Shown here: one piece after another, positions 1 through 8,638 of the stretch
How the letters are laid out: the number at the start of each line of letters is the position of its first letter
Position numbering within the stretch: position 1 is the first letter of the stretch
DNA from: Ruminococcaceae bacterium OttesenSCG-928-A16
Lineage (GTDB): Bacteria; Bacillota; Clostridia; Oscillospirales; Ruminococcaceae
Length of the DNA stretch: 64,000 nt
Direction of reading: 5' to 3'
NCBI GenBank assembly: GCA_030267215.1
Contig: JAJDJP010000001.1
Location: 186,001-250,000 of the forward strand
Made by a program: the position numbers and the translations under genes
Notes under the pieces: model-generated
The model's input: the letters and a program-made list of their open reading frames with translations, nothing else
Databases searched by the model: none
What the model was told of the DNA's origin: nothing

Positions 1-11
1 TTTGGTTCAAT

Positions 12-1049
12 TTATCCGCCGTAAACCCGCTCAAAATAACTGCGGATTACATCATTTTCAAGCAAAATTTGGTACACTATTTCGGCATGGCCTTTGGTGT
101 AACCGGTGCCAACCAAAAGGGTCATTTCTTTGCCAACGCCCTCGCACCCAAGCGCCACCTTACTAAACACGGTAGACATGCTAAAAAACAAGGCCTTGCC
201 GTGGTCTTTGCAGCTTAAAATAGAGGACATTTCGGTGCTGTCAGTGTTTACGGTGTTCACCACAAAATCGGCCAGGGTGCCGTTGGTAAGCCTATCTACC
301 TCGCGCATTACGGCAAGGTTATCTTGTGCGTTCATGCACAATACGTGGTCGGCCACGCCGGCATCTCGCACCAGTTGGCATTGGGCTTCGCTGCTATCTA
401 TAGCAATAACAAGGCCGGTGTTGCCCGCTCGTTTTTTGGCCTCGTGCAGGCACAGCAGGCCCGCTTTACCAGTGCCAATTACAACCACCTTATCGCCGGC
501 ATGCACATACTTTGCCGTCCAGCCGGGTGCGCCGGCTACGTCCATAGCGGCCAGGCACAGTGCCTTGCTTAAATGCGGCGACATTTTTGCATAAATGCCA
601 GATTCAAACAAAATGGCTTTGCCTTTTACAAATACCTGGTCGGTGTCCACGTCAATTTCGGTAATTTCTTGTAAAAATAGGGGGGTTAAGGTTAACGATA
701 CCATGGTGGCAATGGTTTCGCCCTCCACAAGGTCTACCTTACCCAGCAAATCTTCGCCAATTTTTTCTATGCGGCCAACCAGCATGCCGCCAGAGCCAGT
801 GTCGGGGCATTGAAACTTGCCACGCTCGGCCACTATGGCCAAAATTTCGGCTTTAATGCGTTCTTTGTCGCCGTTATTGCGCCGTTTTAAAGCATTAAAA
901 GCGGTAGAGGTAATGTTTAAAATATCGGCGTCAATCAATATTTCGTTGCTTAAAATTTCGGGTGTGTTGTCAATTTTCCATGCGGCTTGTGGCAGGCAGC
1001 CGTTGCTTGGCTGCAGTACACGGTGTTCTCCATATTTTCCTTTTTCCAT
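12..1049 (-). CDS. kdd: L-erythro-3,5-diaminohexanoate dehydrogenase
   Basis: Oxidatively deaminates 3,5-diaminohexanoate to 5-amino-3-oxohexanoate with NAD(P)+ in the lysine fermentation pathway. The 345-residue protein reads as a full-length Kdd, with a Rossmann-type VVVIGTGKAGLL nucleotide-binding loop near residue 188 and a start in the NGCLPQAAWKIDN region typical of the family. It is the last gene of the minus-strand set kal-kce-permease-kdd; the aminomutase genes (kamA, kamDE) are not in the window and could lie beyond position 1. A 218-base gap containing a hairpin separates it from the permease. The assignment rests on recalled family sequence and on the neighbours, which agree. Confidence 0.9.
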   Translation of the reverse strand: MEKGKYGEHRVLQPSNGCLPQAAWKIDNTPEILSNEILIDADILNITSTAFNALKRRNNGDKERIKAEILAIVAERGKFQCPDTGSGGMLVGRIEKIGEDLLGKVDLVEGETIATMVSLTLTPLFLQEITEIDVDTDQVFVKGKAILFESGIYAKMSPHLSKALCLAAMDVAGAPGWTAKYVHAGDKVVVIGTGKAGLLCLHEAKKRAGNTGLVIAIDSSEAQCQLVRDAGVADHVLCMNAQDNLAVMREVDRLTNGTLADFVVNTVNTDSTEMSSILSCKDHGKALFFSMSTVFSKVALGCEGVGKEMTLLVGTGYTKGHAEIVYQILLENDVIRSYFERVYGG

Positions 1050-1199
1050 AAGTTCTCCCTGTTTGCGCGGCGCTACAGTAATTTTTTTAACAAAGGTGCG
1101 GCTACATTGGCTTACTTAGTGCAAATGCACCCAAAAAGCAGGCTTTGCTATATTTAGCTTACCGCATAACAGTTTTGTACGCAAGGTGCCATTATTTTG

Positions 1200-1232
1200 T
1201 GTCTTTCCCCCGCCCCGGGCGGGGGAAAGACA
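1200..1232. repeat. Near-perfect palindrome, copy of a dispersed hairpin
   Basis: Two 16-base arms, beginning TGTCTTTCCCCCGCC, flank a single central C. Nearly the same hairpin occurs at 43507-43541, and a shorter relative at 9483-9505. There is no T-run after it on either strand, so it is not a clear intrinsic terminator although it lies between the permease and kdd. It may weaken transcription into kdd or be a mobile palindrome. Confidence 0.7.
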
Positions 1233-1267
1233 TTTTGTTTGTGCAGGCGGTTGCCTGCAAGCGCTAC

Positions 1268-2728
1268 TTATTTTTTAGATTGAAAGATGGATTCGGTACG
1301 TTCTTCTTCGGTTACCGAGTTGCGGTATTTGCTGGAAACTCCATACAGGATAAGGCCCAGCACAATCCAGCCAATTAGGTAGCCAATGCCTACGTTGCCC
1401 ATGTACCCGGGCGAAGCAGGAATAAGTGTGATGATGATAAGAATGGCTGACACGATGCTGGCCACAATAGCCATGGGGGCGCCGCCCGGCATACGGAAGG
1501 GGCGCTTCATGTCTGGCTCGGTTTTGCGCAGGCGCGCCGCCGAAAGCGAAACGAAGAACCAGCCCACAACAAATGCGGTAGAGCCAATAATGGTAAGTGG
1601 GTCTATAAGGCCAATGCCAATAAAAGGCCCTGCCAATGTGGCAATGGCGCATAAGGCATTGCCGCCAAGCGGTGTGCCGTATTTAGGGTGCACTTTGGCA
1701 AAAAAGCCGGGTAAAAACCGTGCACGGCCAAGGCCCATAATTAGGCGGGCGCCAGCTATGTAGCAGCCGTTCCAGGTGGTAAACAGGCCAGCCAAAGCGG
1801 CTACCAGCGAAAGCCAGTACATAATTTCGCCAATAATGCCGGGGTACAAATTGCGGAACATGATGGAAACGGCCGGACGGGCTTGCTCGGCAAATTGCAT
1901 CCAGGGCATTGCCATACCAGTCGAAAGAATCATCATGCAATAAAAACCACCAGCTGCCATAACGGCAATAAGAAGTACCTTGCCAAGGTTTTTAAAGTTT
2001 AAGCCGGCAGAGCCTTCTTCAGCGCCTTGGGGAATGGTATCGAACCCGGCCAGGAAGAAGGGAGCGCTGGCCAACATGGCAAACAGGCCGCCCAAAAAGT
2101 TGCTGTGGCTGCCCTTGCCAATGTTTTGGTACACTGGCAGCAGGTTGCTGGGGTTGGCTTTAAATAGCGCCATAATAATAAGTAAAATGCCGGTAACCGC
2201 CAGTAACGCGGTGCATATGGTTTGAAACCGGATGGCAACCTTGGAACCAACCCAGTTGATCCAGATAACAACAAGCGAAACAACAATGCCCACAACCAAA
2301 GCAATGGGGTATATACCCGCGCCGCCCAGCGTGTACAATGGTTCTCCACTTTTTAAAATGGGGAACATCATGCCCAGTACGTCGTTGATGTAGATGGCCT
2401 CCCACGGGAGCACGTTTACATAGGCTAAAACCACAAACCAGCCCGCAATAAACGAGGGGAACTTACCAAATGCCCGGTAGGTAAAGGCAACAACGCCGCC
2501 GGCAACCGGCATGGCGGGGGTAAGCTCTGCGTAGCAAAAGCCAACAGGTATCATAAGCAGGGTGCCAATAACAAATGCCAAAAGTGTGGGTAGTGCGCCG
2601 CCGCCGCTGGCAAACCAGCCGTTGATAGCAACCGACCAGCCCACGCCAACCATGGCGCCAAAACCAAGCATAAAGTAGTCAACAATACTCATACCAGATT
2701 TTTTTGCTGTTTTATTTTCAGAACTCAT
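1268..2728 (-). CDS. APC-family amino acid permease
   Basis: A 486-residue, very hydrophobic protein with about 12 membrane segments. The N-terminus (FGAMVGVGWSVAINGW) carries the conserved GxxxGxGW-like motif of the amino acid-polyamine-organocation superfamily. It lies between kce and kdd in the same orientation, so lysine, or another amino acid feeding this fermentation, is the likely substrate; that is inference from context. Uptake would be cation-coupled at the cytoplasmic membrane. The C-terminus is short, charged and cytoplasmic. Antiport of lysine against a fermentation product is possible but nothing in the sequence decides it. Confidence 0.85.
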   Translation of the reverse strand: MSSENKTAKKSGMSIVDYFMLGFGAMVGVGWSVAINGWFASGGGALPTLLAFVIGTLLMIPVGFCYAELTPAMPVAGGVVAFTYRAFGKFPSFIAGWFVVLAYVNVLPWEAIYINDVLGMMFPILKSGEPLYTLGGAGIYPIALVVGIVVSLVVIWINWVGSKVAIRFQTICTALLAVTGILLIIMALFKANPSNLLPVYQNIGKGSHSNFLGGLFAMLASAPFFLAGFDTIPQGAEEGSAGLNFKNLGKVLLIAVMAAGGFYCMMILSTGMAMPWMQFAEQARPAVSIMFRNLYPGIIGEIMYWLSLVAALAGLFTTWNGCYIAGARLIMGLGRARFLPGFFAKVHPKYGTPLGGNALCAIATLAGPFIGIGLIDPLTIIGSTAFVVGWFFVSLSAARLRKTEPDMKRPFRMPGGAPMAIVASIVSAILIIITLIPASPGYMGNVGIGYLIGWIVLGLILYGVSSKYRNSVTEEERTESIFQSKK

Positions 2729-2876
2729 TGAGATGACCCTCCCTTTTCATATAAAAAAGTTAAGTATTTGTAATAAAAGGCCCAAAGCTGCGGTTTTTAA
2801 ATTTACCTGTTAAGCAATGGCAATTGTGTAATTGCCGCTTGCACCCTTGTTTTGTGCCCTTTATTTGCGAAAAATA

Positions 2877-3701
2877 CTAATCGGCCCTAAGCGAAAGAAT
2901 CTTTCTTGCTTCTGCCGGGGTGGCAATTTCGCGGCCAAGCAGGCCGGCCAATGCCACGGCTTTTTCTACTAGCTGGCCATTGCTGGTAGCCAGTTGCCCT
3001 TTGGCGTAATACAGGTTATCTTCAAAACCAACCCGCACGTGGCCGCCCATAGCAATGGCTGCCGCCGCTAGTGGAAACTCGTGCCGGCCAATGCCGGTAA
3101 CACACCAGGTAGCATCTGGCGGAATAGAACTGGCAAGATAAGCAAGGTCTCGCACATTGCCATCCATAGCGCCATGCACGCCCAGCACAAAGTTAAACTG
3201 CATTTTTTCTGCGGGAATAAAGCCTTTTTTAGCAAGGTAAAGGGCGGTGTCTACATGCCCTTTTTCAAAGCATTCACATTCGGCTTTAATGTCACGTTTT
3301 GTCATCACTTCGCCAAAGGTTTTAAGCATGGGAATGGTGTTTTCAAACACTTCGTCGCCAAAGTTGCAGCTGCCGCAATCTAGCGTGGCAATTAAGGGGT
3401 TTAGCTCGGTGGGTTGCAGGCGTTCTTCGGCGCTCATGCCAACGGCACCGCCGGTAGAAGGCAAAATAATAACACCGGGGCAAGCTGCGTAAATGGCATC
3501 CATGCACTCTCTAAAACGCTCGCGGTCTTGTGTGGGGGTGCCGTCGTCCCACCGTACATGCAGGTGAATAATAGCAGCACCCGCATCGTAAGCAGATTTT
3601 GCTTCCCGTGCAATTTCCTCTACGGTGTAGGGCACAGCAGGGTTGTTTTCTTTGGTAACCTCGGCCCCACAAATGGCGCTGGTAATAATTAGTTTTTCCA
3701 T
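2877..3701 (-). CDS. kce: 3-keto-5-aminohexanoate cleavage enzyme
   Basis: Converts 5-amino-3-oxohexanoate plus acetyl-CoA to 3-aminobutyryl-CoA plus acetoacetate, the third committed step of lysine fermentation. It belongs to the BKACE (DUF849) TIM-barrel family. The zinc-binding pair is visible as H46 and H48 in IIHLHVR, with the C-terminal acidic ligand probably E227 in VGFEDN. At 274 residues it is the expected size. BKACE proteins act on many beta-keto acids, but the flanking kal and kdd make the lysine role likely. It starts 29 bases after the kal stop, so the two are probably co-transcribed. Confidence 0.92.
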   Translation of the reverse strand: MEKLIITSAICGAEVTKENNPAVPYTVEEIAREAKSAYDAGAAIIHLHVRWDDGTPTQDRERFRECMDAIYAACPGVIILPSTGGAVGMSAEERLQPTELNPLIATLDCGSCNFGDEVFENTIPMLKTFGEVMTKRDIKAECECFEKGHVDTALYLAKKGFIPAEKMQFNFVLGVHGAMDGNVRDLAYLASSIPPDATWCVTGIGRHEFPLAAAAIAMGGHVRVGFEDNLYYAKGQLATSNGQLVEKAVALAGLLGREIATPAEARKILSLRAD

Positions 3702-3730
3702 CTGTTCTGTGCTTCCTTTCTATAAGTATA

Positions 3731-4123
3731 TTATTTGCGTTGGTTGGCTTTTGGGGTTACACAGGTACCCTCGGCAATGCAAACTACCTGGGGCTGCTCC
3801 AGCACGTCGGCAGCCGAAGGGCTGATGTCGGCTCGGGGCACAATTACCTTGCGTGCTTCAAAGCGCATCTTGCGCGAAGAATTTCCCATCTCGGTAATTT
3901 CGCCGTACACCTCAATAAAATCTCCGGCGTACACCGGGGCCATAAACTCTACCAGGTTATAAGCTTTAAACAGGCCCTCATCACCATCGGCTTTTATCAA
4001 TAATTCTGTTGCAACGTCTCCAAACAGTTGCAGCATTTTTGCTCCGTCTACCAGGGCACCTCCATAGTGTGCATCCGCCGCAGACATCCGCATGCGAAGG
4101 GTTGATGTAATTTTTTCACTCAA
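3731..4123 (-). CDS. kal: 3-aminobutyryl-CoA ammonia lyase
   Basis: Removes ammonia from L-3-aminobutyryl-CoA to give crotonyl-CoA, which then enters the butyrate route. The 130-residue protein has the length and layout of a single hotdog-fold domain, with the early [19 protein letters not shown] segment and an [19 protein letters not shown] strand characteristic of Kal. It is the first gene after the promoter at 4200-4228 and leads the operon. Crotonyl-CoA reduction and butyryl-CoA transferase genes are not in this window. Confidence 0.9.
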   Translation of the reverse strand: MSEKITSTLRMRMSAADAHYGGALVDGAKMLQLFGDVATELLIKADGDEGLFKAYNLVEFMAPVYAGDFIEVYGEITEMGNSSRKMRFEARKVIVPRADISPSAADVLEQPQVVCIAEGTCVTPKANQRK

Positions 4124-4199
4124 TTATAGGCTCTCCTTTCCATGTCATCCTTATAAAGGTTGCAAAGGCCAGCGCTAGCCATTTGCCTTTTCCACCTTC

Positions 4200-4228
4200 A
4201 TCATAGGGGTAACTGTTGGTAAAGTCAA
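4200..4228 (-). promoter_or_regulatory. Promoter of the lysine fermentation operon
   Basis: Reading the minus strand: -35 TTGACT (4228-4223), 17-base spacer, -10 TATGAT (4205-4200). Both boxes are close to the housekeeping sigma consensus and lie about 80 bases upstream of kal, with no gene between. Confidence 0.7.
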
Positions 4229-4299
4229 ACATTTTTGCGCTACAATAAGGCATGTTTTTTGTGCACTATAACCAATAATGTTTTACAAAGAAAAATTAG

Positions 4300-4314
4300 T
4301 TAACAATTTGTTAA
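4300..4314. promoter_or_regulatory. Palindromic site upstream of the lysine operon
   Basis: TTAACAATTTGTTAA is a perfect 7+1+7 inverted repeat about 70 bases upstream of the kal promoter -35 box. A half-like copy (AATTTGTTAATAAAAT) recurs near 4638. It could bind a regulator, but such AT-rich palindromes also arise by chance. Confidence 0.3.
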
Positions 4315-4929
4315 TAAAGCACGAGAAACCGATGAAAGTAGGCAACTCATAGGTTTGCAATAGCCTTTGCATAAAAAGCCCGCAGCAGGCAAAAAACAGG
4401 CAAAATTGCACCTATAAAGGGAGAAAACAGGGCGGATTATGCAGGGCGAAGCGCAAAGGGCCAAAAACATTAAAAAGCTGGCAAATGGCGGATGTGCACG
4501 CCTTTGTGTAGGGAGTTTACCCCGTTTTGGCATTGTGGAGCAACGGCTAAAAAAGTTTGCTATTTATTAAAATAGTGCTTTTTTTATAAAACCGGCGATA
4601 TTTGGCGTAATGCCCAACGATTTTGGCGTAGAACCAATTTGTTAATAAAATAACTTTACCAAATAAGGCTGTGAAAGCATAAAAAGCGAGCGAAACATTA
4701 GAGTGGCTATAATGTTGAAAAATGAAGGGCGCTGCCAAAAGCAGGCCTATTTATAAAATATGCTTGGGTAGGGCATATAATTTAGTGCGTAACCAGCAAA
4801 CAATAAATGCGGTTGCCGGTTTAAGGCCCGCAACATGGGTACAGTAGTGGCACAGGCCTGCTGTTGTGATATTGCACAACTAAAAGGAGTGTTTACTATT
4901 TCTTTTTCACAAACATGGCAAAACAGGGT

Positions 4930-4958
4930 TGAAATTTGGTATATTACCAGCTATACTT
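4930..4958 (+). promoter_or_regulatory. Promoter of the lacI-type regulator
   Basis: TTGAAA (4930-4935), a 17-base spacer and TATACT (4953-4958) form a strong housekeeping-type promoter. Transcription would begin about where the operator palindromes start, so a bound repressor would block initiation or clearance. Confidence 0.75.
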
Positions 4959-4970
4959 AAAAGCAAGAAC

Positions 4971-5010
4971 TGGAACCGGTTCCAGTATCGGTTCCGGGAA
5001 CATTCCCGGT
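4971..5010. promoter_or_regulatory. Two LacI-family operator palindromes
   Basis: CTGGAACCGGTTCCAG (4971-4986) is a perfect palindrome; its core TGGAACCGGTTCCA fits the LacI/CcpA-type pattern TGNAANCGNTNNCA at every fixed position. A second inverted repeat, CCGGGAACATTCCCGG (4995-5010), follows after eight bases. Both overlap the predicted start of transcription of the LacI-type gene, which suggests autoregulation or catabolite control. Confidence 0.7.
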
Positions 5011-5105
5011 TTTGCCTGTTTTTGTGCAGGTTTTAACAAATGGGTTGCATGTTGCCCTAAAATAGCATAGTTTGTAGGTAATAAAACCAAAAGGGGAGGG
5101 CAACC

Positions 5106-6131
5106 ATGGATACCAATATACAGGATATTGCATTGTTGGCTGGGGTAAGCAAAAGTACGGTATCCCGTGTGCTAAACAACCACCCCGATGTAAGCGAAAA
5201 AACCCGGCAAAAGGTGTTGCAGGTTATCGAGGCGCAGTCCTTTATTCCCAATAACAGCGCGCGCAACCTTAAACGAGAGCCCATACGGGCGGTTGCGGTG
5301 GTGGTAAAAGGTTTTACCAACCCCCTGTTTACACAAATGCTTACCATTATACAAAAAAAATTAGAAGAACATGACTATTTAATGTTGCTGCACCAGGTAG
5401 ACCCTGTGCAGAACGAAATTGAAGAAGCCATTAGTTTTGTAAAAGAGAAAAAACCAAAAGGGCTAATTTTTTTAGGGGGTAACTTCCAACATCAGCGCGA
5501 AAAAACAGCCATGCTGGGTGTTCCCTTTATCATGGTTACCATCTCGATGCACAAGAAGGTGGACCGCAACTTGTTTTCTAGCGTAACGGTAGACGACTAC
5601 GCCGAAGGCTATGCCATAGCCGATAAAATTTGCAAGGCAGGCCACACAAACGTGGCGGCCATTGGCTACCGGCAAGACGATAAAAGTATTAGCCGCCTGC
5701 GCATAGAGGGGTTTTTGCAAGCCCTGCGAGACAACGGTACCCAGCCAGACGAAAACTGTGTAGCCTATGCAGGCACGTTTGCTTACCAGGCAGGGTACCA
5801 AGCGGCCCAAAAGCTAATACGGGCCGATAGCAGTAAAACCTGCTTGTTCTGCATTTCGGACATGCTGGCGCTTGGGGCCATGCGTGCCCTGCACGACGAA
5901 GGGCTGAGAGTTCCCGAAGATGTTTCGGTGGTAGGGTTCGACGGTGTTGAGGCCGGCCGGTACAATATTCCATCGCTTGCCACCGTAAAGCAGCCGTACG
6001 AGGAAATGGCAAACCAAAGCGTGCAAATACTGCTTGGCTGTATGGAAAAAAAGCAACCCCACCAGCACATTATTTTTAAGGCAGAATACCTGGATGGTGA
6101 AAGTTTTGCTGCCCAGCCAAGCAAAGCGTAA
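5106..6131 (+). CDS. LacI-family transcriptional regulator
   Basis: The N-terminal helix-turn-helix (IQDIALLAGVSKSTVSRVLN) and hinge are classic LacI/GalR. Residues about 60-330 form the periplasmic-binding-protein-like sugar-sensing domain, ending with the conserved DVSVVGFDGVEAGRYNIPSLATVKQP segment. At 341 residues it is full length. It immediately precedes a sugar ABC transporter and malto-oligosaccharide enzymes, so it probably controls them in response to a maltose-type sugar. Operator palindromes lie at its own promoter. The exact effector cannot be read from sequence. Confidence 0.92.
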   Translation: MDTNIQDIALLAGVSKSTVSRVLNNHPDVSEKTRQKVLQVIEAQSFIPNNSARNLKREPIRAVAVVVKGFTNPLFTQMLTIIQKKLEEHDYLMLLHQVDPVQNEIEEAISFVKEKKPKGLIFLGGNFQHQREKTAMLGVPFIMVTISMHKKVDRNLFSSVTVDDYAEGYAIADKICKAGHTNVAAIGYRQDDKSISRLRIEGFLQALRDNGTQPDENCVAYAGTFAYQAGYQAAQKLIRADSSKTCLFCISDMLALGAMRALHDEGLRVPEDVSVVGFDGVEAGRYNIPSLATVKQPYEEMANQSVQILLGCMEKKQPHQHIIFKAEYLDGESFAAQPSKA

Positions 6132-6288
6132 ACCAACAAAGATTGCCCTTGGCAAGCTGCCTTATTGGCAAAGGGGCATATGCTTAAAAAATAGGTTATC
6201 GGCCATGTTAGGCAGGGGCACAACCGCTGCTGCGCATGTTGATATAAAACGTATGTTTTTATTTTTTCTAAAACTAGGAGGTTTGACA

Positions 6289-7623
6289 ATGAAAATGAAA
6301 CGCTTACTTGCAACTGGCCTTGCCGCCATGCTAATGGCGGGCGCACTTGCCGCTTGTGGCAGCACCCCTGCCAGCACTGGCACTGCCAGCACCCCTAGCA
6401 CTGCAGCCCCAGCTTCTACTGGTGCCGCTGTGGGCGATGGCAAAGTGTACTACCTAAACTTTAAGCCAGAACAAGATGAGCAATGGCAAGCCCTTGCCAA
6501 AGCTTACACCGAAGAAACCGGCGTTGAGGTAACGGTGTTAACCGCTGCTTCGGGCCAGTACGAAACCACCCTGAAATCCGAAATTGCCAAAACCGAAGCC
6601 CCCACCTTGTTCCAGGTAAACGGCCCGGTTGGCCTTGCCAGCTGGAAAGATTACTGCTACGACCTTTCCTCTAGCCAGCTGTATGGCGAGCTTTCTTCGG
6701 ACGAATTTGCCCTGAAAGATGGCGATAAAGTAGCGGGTATTGCCTACGTTATCGAAACTTACGGCATTATTTACAACAAAGGCCTGCTAGAAAAAGCCGG
6801 CTACACGCAAGACGATATCAAGAATTTTGAAGACCTGAAAAAAGTTGCCGAAGACATTACCGCCCGCAGCGGCGAGCTAGGCTTCTCGGCCTTCACCTCG
6901 GCCGGTATGGATGGTTCTTCGGATTGGCGCTTTAAAACCCACCTTGCCAACCTGCCTATTTACTACGAATACAAGGCAGACGGCATTAGCTCTACCGATG
7001 CGATTAAAGGCAGCTACCTAGATAACTACAAAGCCATTTGGGATTTGTACATCAACAACTCTACCACTAAACCCGCCCTGCTTAGCACCAAAACTGGCGA
7101 TGACGCTGTGGCAGAATTTGTAACCGAGCAAGCTGTATTTTATCAAAACGGTACCTGGGCTTATAACGATATCGCCGACCTTGGCGACGACAACCTTGGC
7201 ATGCTGCCCATTTACATTGGCGCAGAAGGCGAAGAAAAACAAGGCCTTTGCACCGGCACCGAAAACTACTGGTGTGTAAACAGCAAAGCCAGCGAAGAAG
7301 ATATTCAAGCAACGTTAGACTTTTTGTACTGGTGTGTTACCTCGGAAGAAGGTACCACTGCCCTTTGCACCGATATGGGCTTTGTAATTCCCTTTAAAGG
7401 CAACCTGCCTGCAACCAACCCACTGGTAAATATTTCTAACGATTATATTGCCGATGGTTATACCCCTGTAAGCTGGAACTTTACCACCATGCCTTCGGAG
7501 CAATGGAAGAACGACCTTGGCTCGGCCCTTACTGGCTATGCTGCCGGCACCAGCCAATGGGATGGCGTGGTTACCGCCTTTGTAGACGGCTGGGCAAAAG
7601 AATACGCTGCAGTAAACGGCTAA
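6289..7623 (+). CDS. Sugar ABC transporter substrate-binding lipoprotein
   Basis: A family-1 (maltose-type) solute-binding protein of 444 residues. The start at 6289 follows AGGAGG at 6277-6282 and gives a signal peptide with lipobox ALAAC (Cys 24); an upstream in-frame extension to 6034 overlaps lacI and has no such support. A Ser/Thr/Ala/Pro linker follows the lipid-anchored Cys, then the binding fold (VYYLNFKPEQDEQWQALAK onward). It delivers sugar to the two permeases downstream. Together with malQ and the phosphorylase the likely cargo is malto-oligosaccharides, which is inference. Confidence 0.9.
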   Translation: MKMKRLLATGLAAMLMAGALAACGSTPASTGTASTPSTAAPASTGAAVGDGKVYYLNFKPEQDEQWQALAKAYTEETGVEVTVLTAASGQYETTLKSEIAKTEAPTLFQVNGPVGLASWKDYCYDLSSSQLYGELSSDEFALKDGDKVAGIAYVIETYGIIYNKGLLEKAGYTQDDIKNFEDLKKVAEDITARSGELGFSAFTSAGMDGSSDWRFKTHLANLPIYYEYKADGISSTDAIKGSYLDNYKAIWDLYINNSTTKPALLSTKTGDDAVAEFVTEQAVFYQNGTWAYNDIADLGDDNLGMLPIYIGAEGEEKQGLCTGTENYWCVNSKASEEDIQATLDFLYWCVTSEEGTTALCTDMGFVIPFKGNLPATNPLVNISNDYIADGYTPVSWNFTTMPSEQWKNDLGSALTGYAAGTSQWDGVVTAFVDGWAKEYAAVNG

Positions 7624-7661
7624 GCTACATTAAAAACCACATTTAAAAGCCGCATAACTTA

Positions 7662-7699
7662 GCGGGCGGTATGATACAGTACCGCCCGCCATATTTTTT
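7662..7699 (+). terminator. Terminator/attenuator after the binding protein
   Basis: Ten-base arms GCGGGCGGTA and TACCGCCCGC (to 7689) enclose an eight-base loop and are followed by ATATTTTTT. Placed between the binding protein and the permeases, it would let the lipoprotein be made in excess over the membrane subunits, a usual arrangement in such operons. Confidence 0.8.
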
Positions 7700-7795
7700 G
7701 CTAATAGCCATGCAACCATTTTACCCATAAAACGCCCTTGTTATTTTAAATGCGTTTTCACCGGTTGCCCTAACATTAATAAGGGAGAAAATCTC

Positions 7796-8638
7796 ATGGA
7801 AAAGGCCATTAAACGATACTTTCCACTTTTCATTATTCCAACTTTAGCCGCGTTCCTCATTGGCTTTATTATTCCTTTTATTATGGGGGTGTGGCTTTCT
7901 TTTTGCGAATTTACTACGGTGCAAGACGCCACCTTTGTAGGCTTTAAAAATTACCTGCTTGCTTTTGCAGACGAAACCTTTGTGCATGCCCTTGGTTTTA
8001 CGGCGCTGTTTGCGGTGGTAAGCCTTGTTTTAATTAATGTGCTTGCATTTATGCTGGCCATGGCCTTAACAAAAAAACTGGCAGGCACCAATATATTCCG
8101 CACCATCTTTTTTATGCCTAACTTAATAGGTGGCATTGTGCTGGGCTACATTTGGCAGCTTATTTTTAATGGTATTTTAAGCCAGTTCGATTTAGCCCTA
8201 AACCTAAATGCAAAGTTTGGTTTTTGGGGCACCGTAATACTGGTGTGCTGGCAACAAATTGGCTACATGATGATTATTTACATTGCGGGGCTGCAAACCA
8301 TACCCACCGATGTTATGGAAGCAGCCAATATAGATGGCGCCAGTGGGCGGCAAAGGCTGTTTCGTGTAACCCTGCCTATGATGATGCCCTCTATTACCAT
8401 CTGCACGTTTCTTTCTATTACCAACGGCTTTAAATTGTTCGATCAAAACCTTTCGCTTACAGGGGGAGAACCCGCCCATGCCACCGAAATGCTGGCCCTA
8501 AACATTTTTAACACCTTCTATTCCCGGGTTGGGTTCGAAGGGGTAGGCCAAGCCAAAGCGGTACTTTTCTTTTTGCTGGTTGTTGGCATTGGCCTGTTGC
8601 AGCTGCGGTTAACCCGCTCTAAGGAGGTACAGCAATGA
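7796..8638 (+). CDS. Sugar ABC transporter permease (MalF/UgpA type)
   Basis: A 280-residue inner-membrane permease with six predicted membrane segments. The EAA loop that contacts the ATPase is seen as ANIDGASGRQRLFRVTLPMM near residue 178. The start has an AAGGGAG ribosome site about ten bases upstream. Its last four bases overlap the next permease (ATGA), so the two are translationally coupled. It pairs with that protein to form the channel for the upstream lipoprotein's sugar. Confidence 0.9.
   Translation: MEKAIKRYFPLFIIPTLAAFLIGFIIPFIMGVWLSFCEFTTVQDATFVGFKNYLLAFADETFVHALGFTALFAVVSLVLINVLAFMLAMALTKKLAGTNIFRTIFFMPNLIGGIVLGYIWQLIFNGILSQFDLALNLNAKFGFWGTVILVCWQQIGYMMIIYIAGLQTIPTDVMEAANIDGASGRQRLFRVTLPMMMPSITICTFLSITNGFKLFDQNLSLTGGEPAHATEMLALNIFNTFYSRVGFEGVGQAKAVLFFLLVVGIGLLQLRLTRSKEVQQ

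Larger units (their letters stand above)
4124..5105. other. Intergenic region between divergent kal and lacI
   Basis: This 982-base gap separates two divergent units. It holds the kal promoter, the TTAACAA palindrome, the lacI promoter and the LacI-type operators, listed separately. Between about 4315 and 4925 the sequence is AT-rich; the short open frames there lack ribosome sites and family features, and no gene or structured element is recognised. Confidence 0.6.

Noticed and set aside
4300..4738. Two short minus-strand frames in the kal-lacI gap
   Set aside because: No ribosome sites, odd residue composition and no family features; the region is AT-rich non-coding.
6034..6288. 85-residue N-terminal extension of the sugar-binding lipoprotein
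   Set aside because: It overlaps lacI, has no ribosome site and would hide the signal peptide and lipobox that follow ATG 6289.
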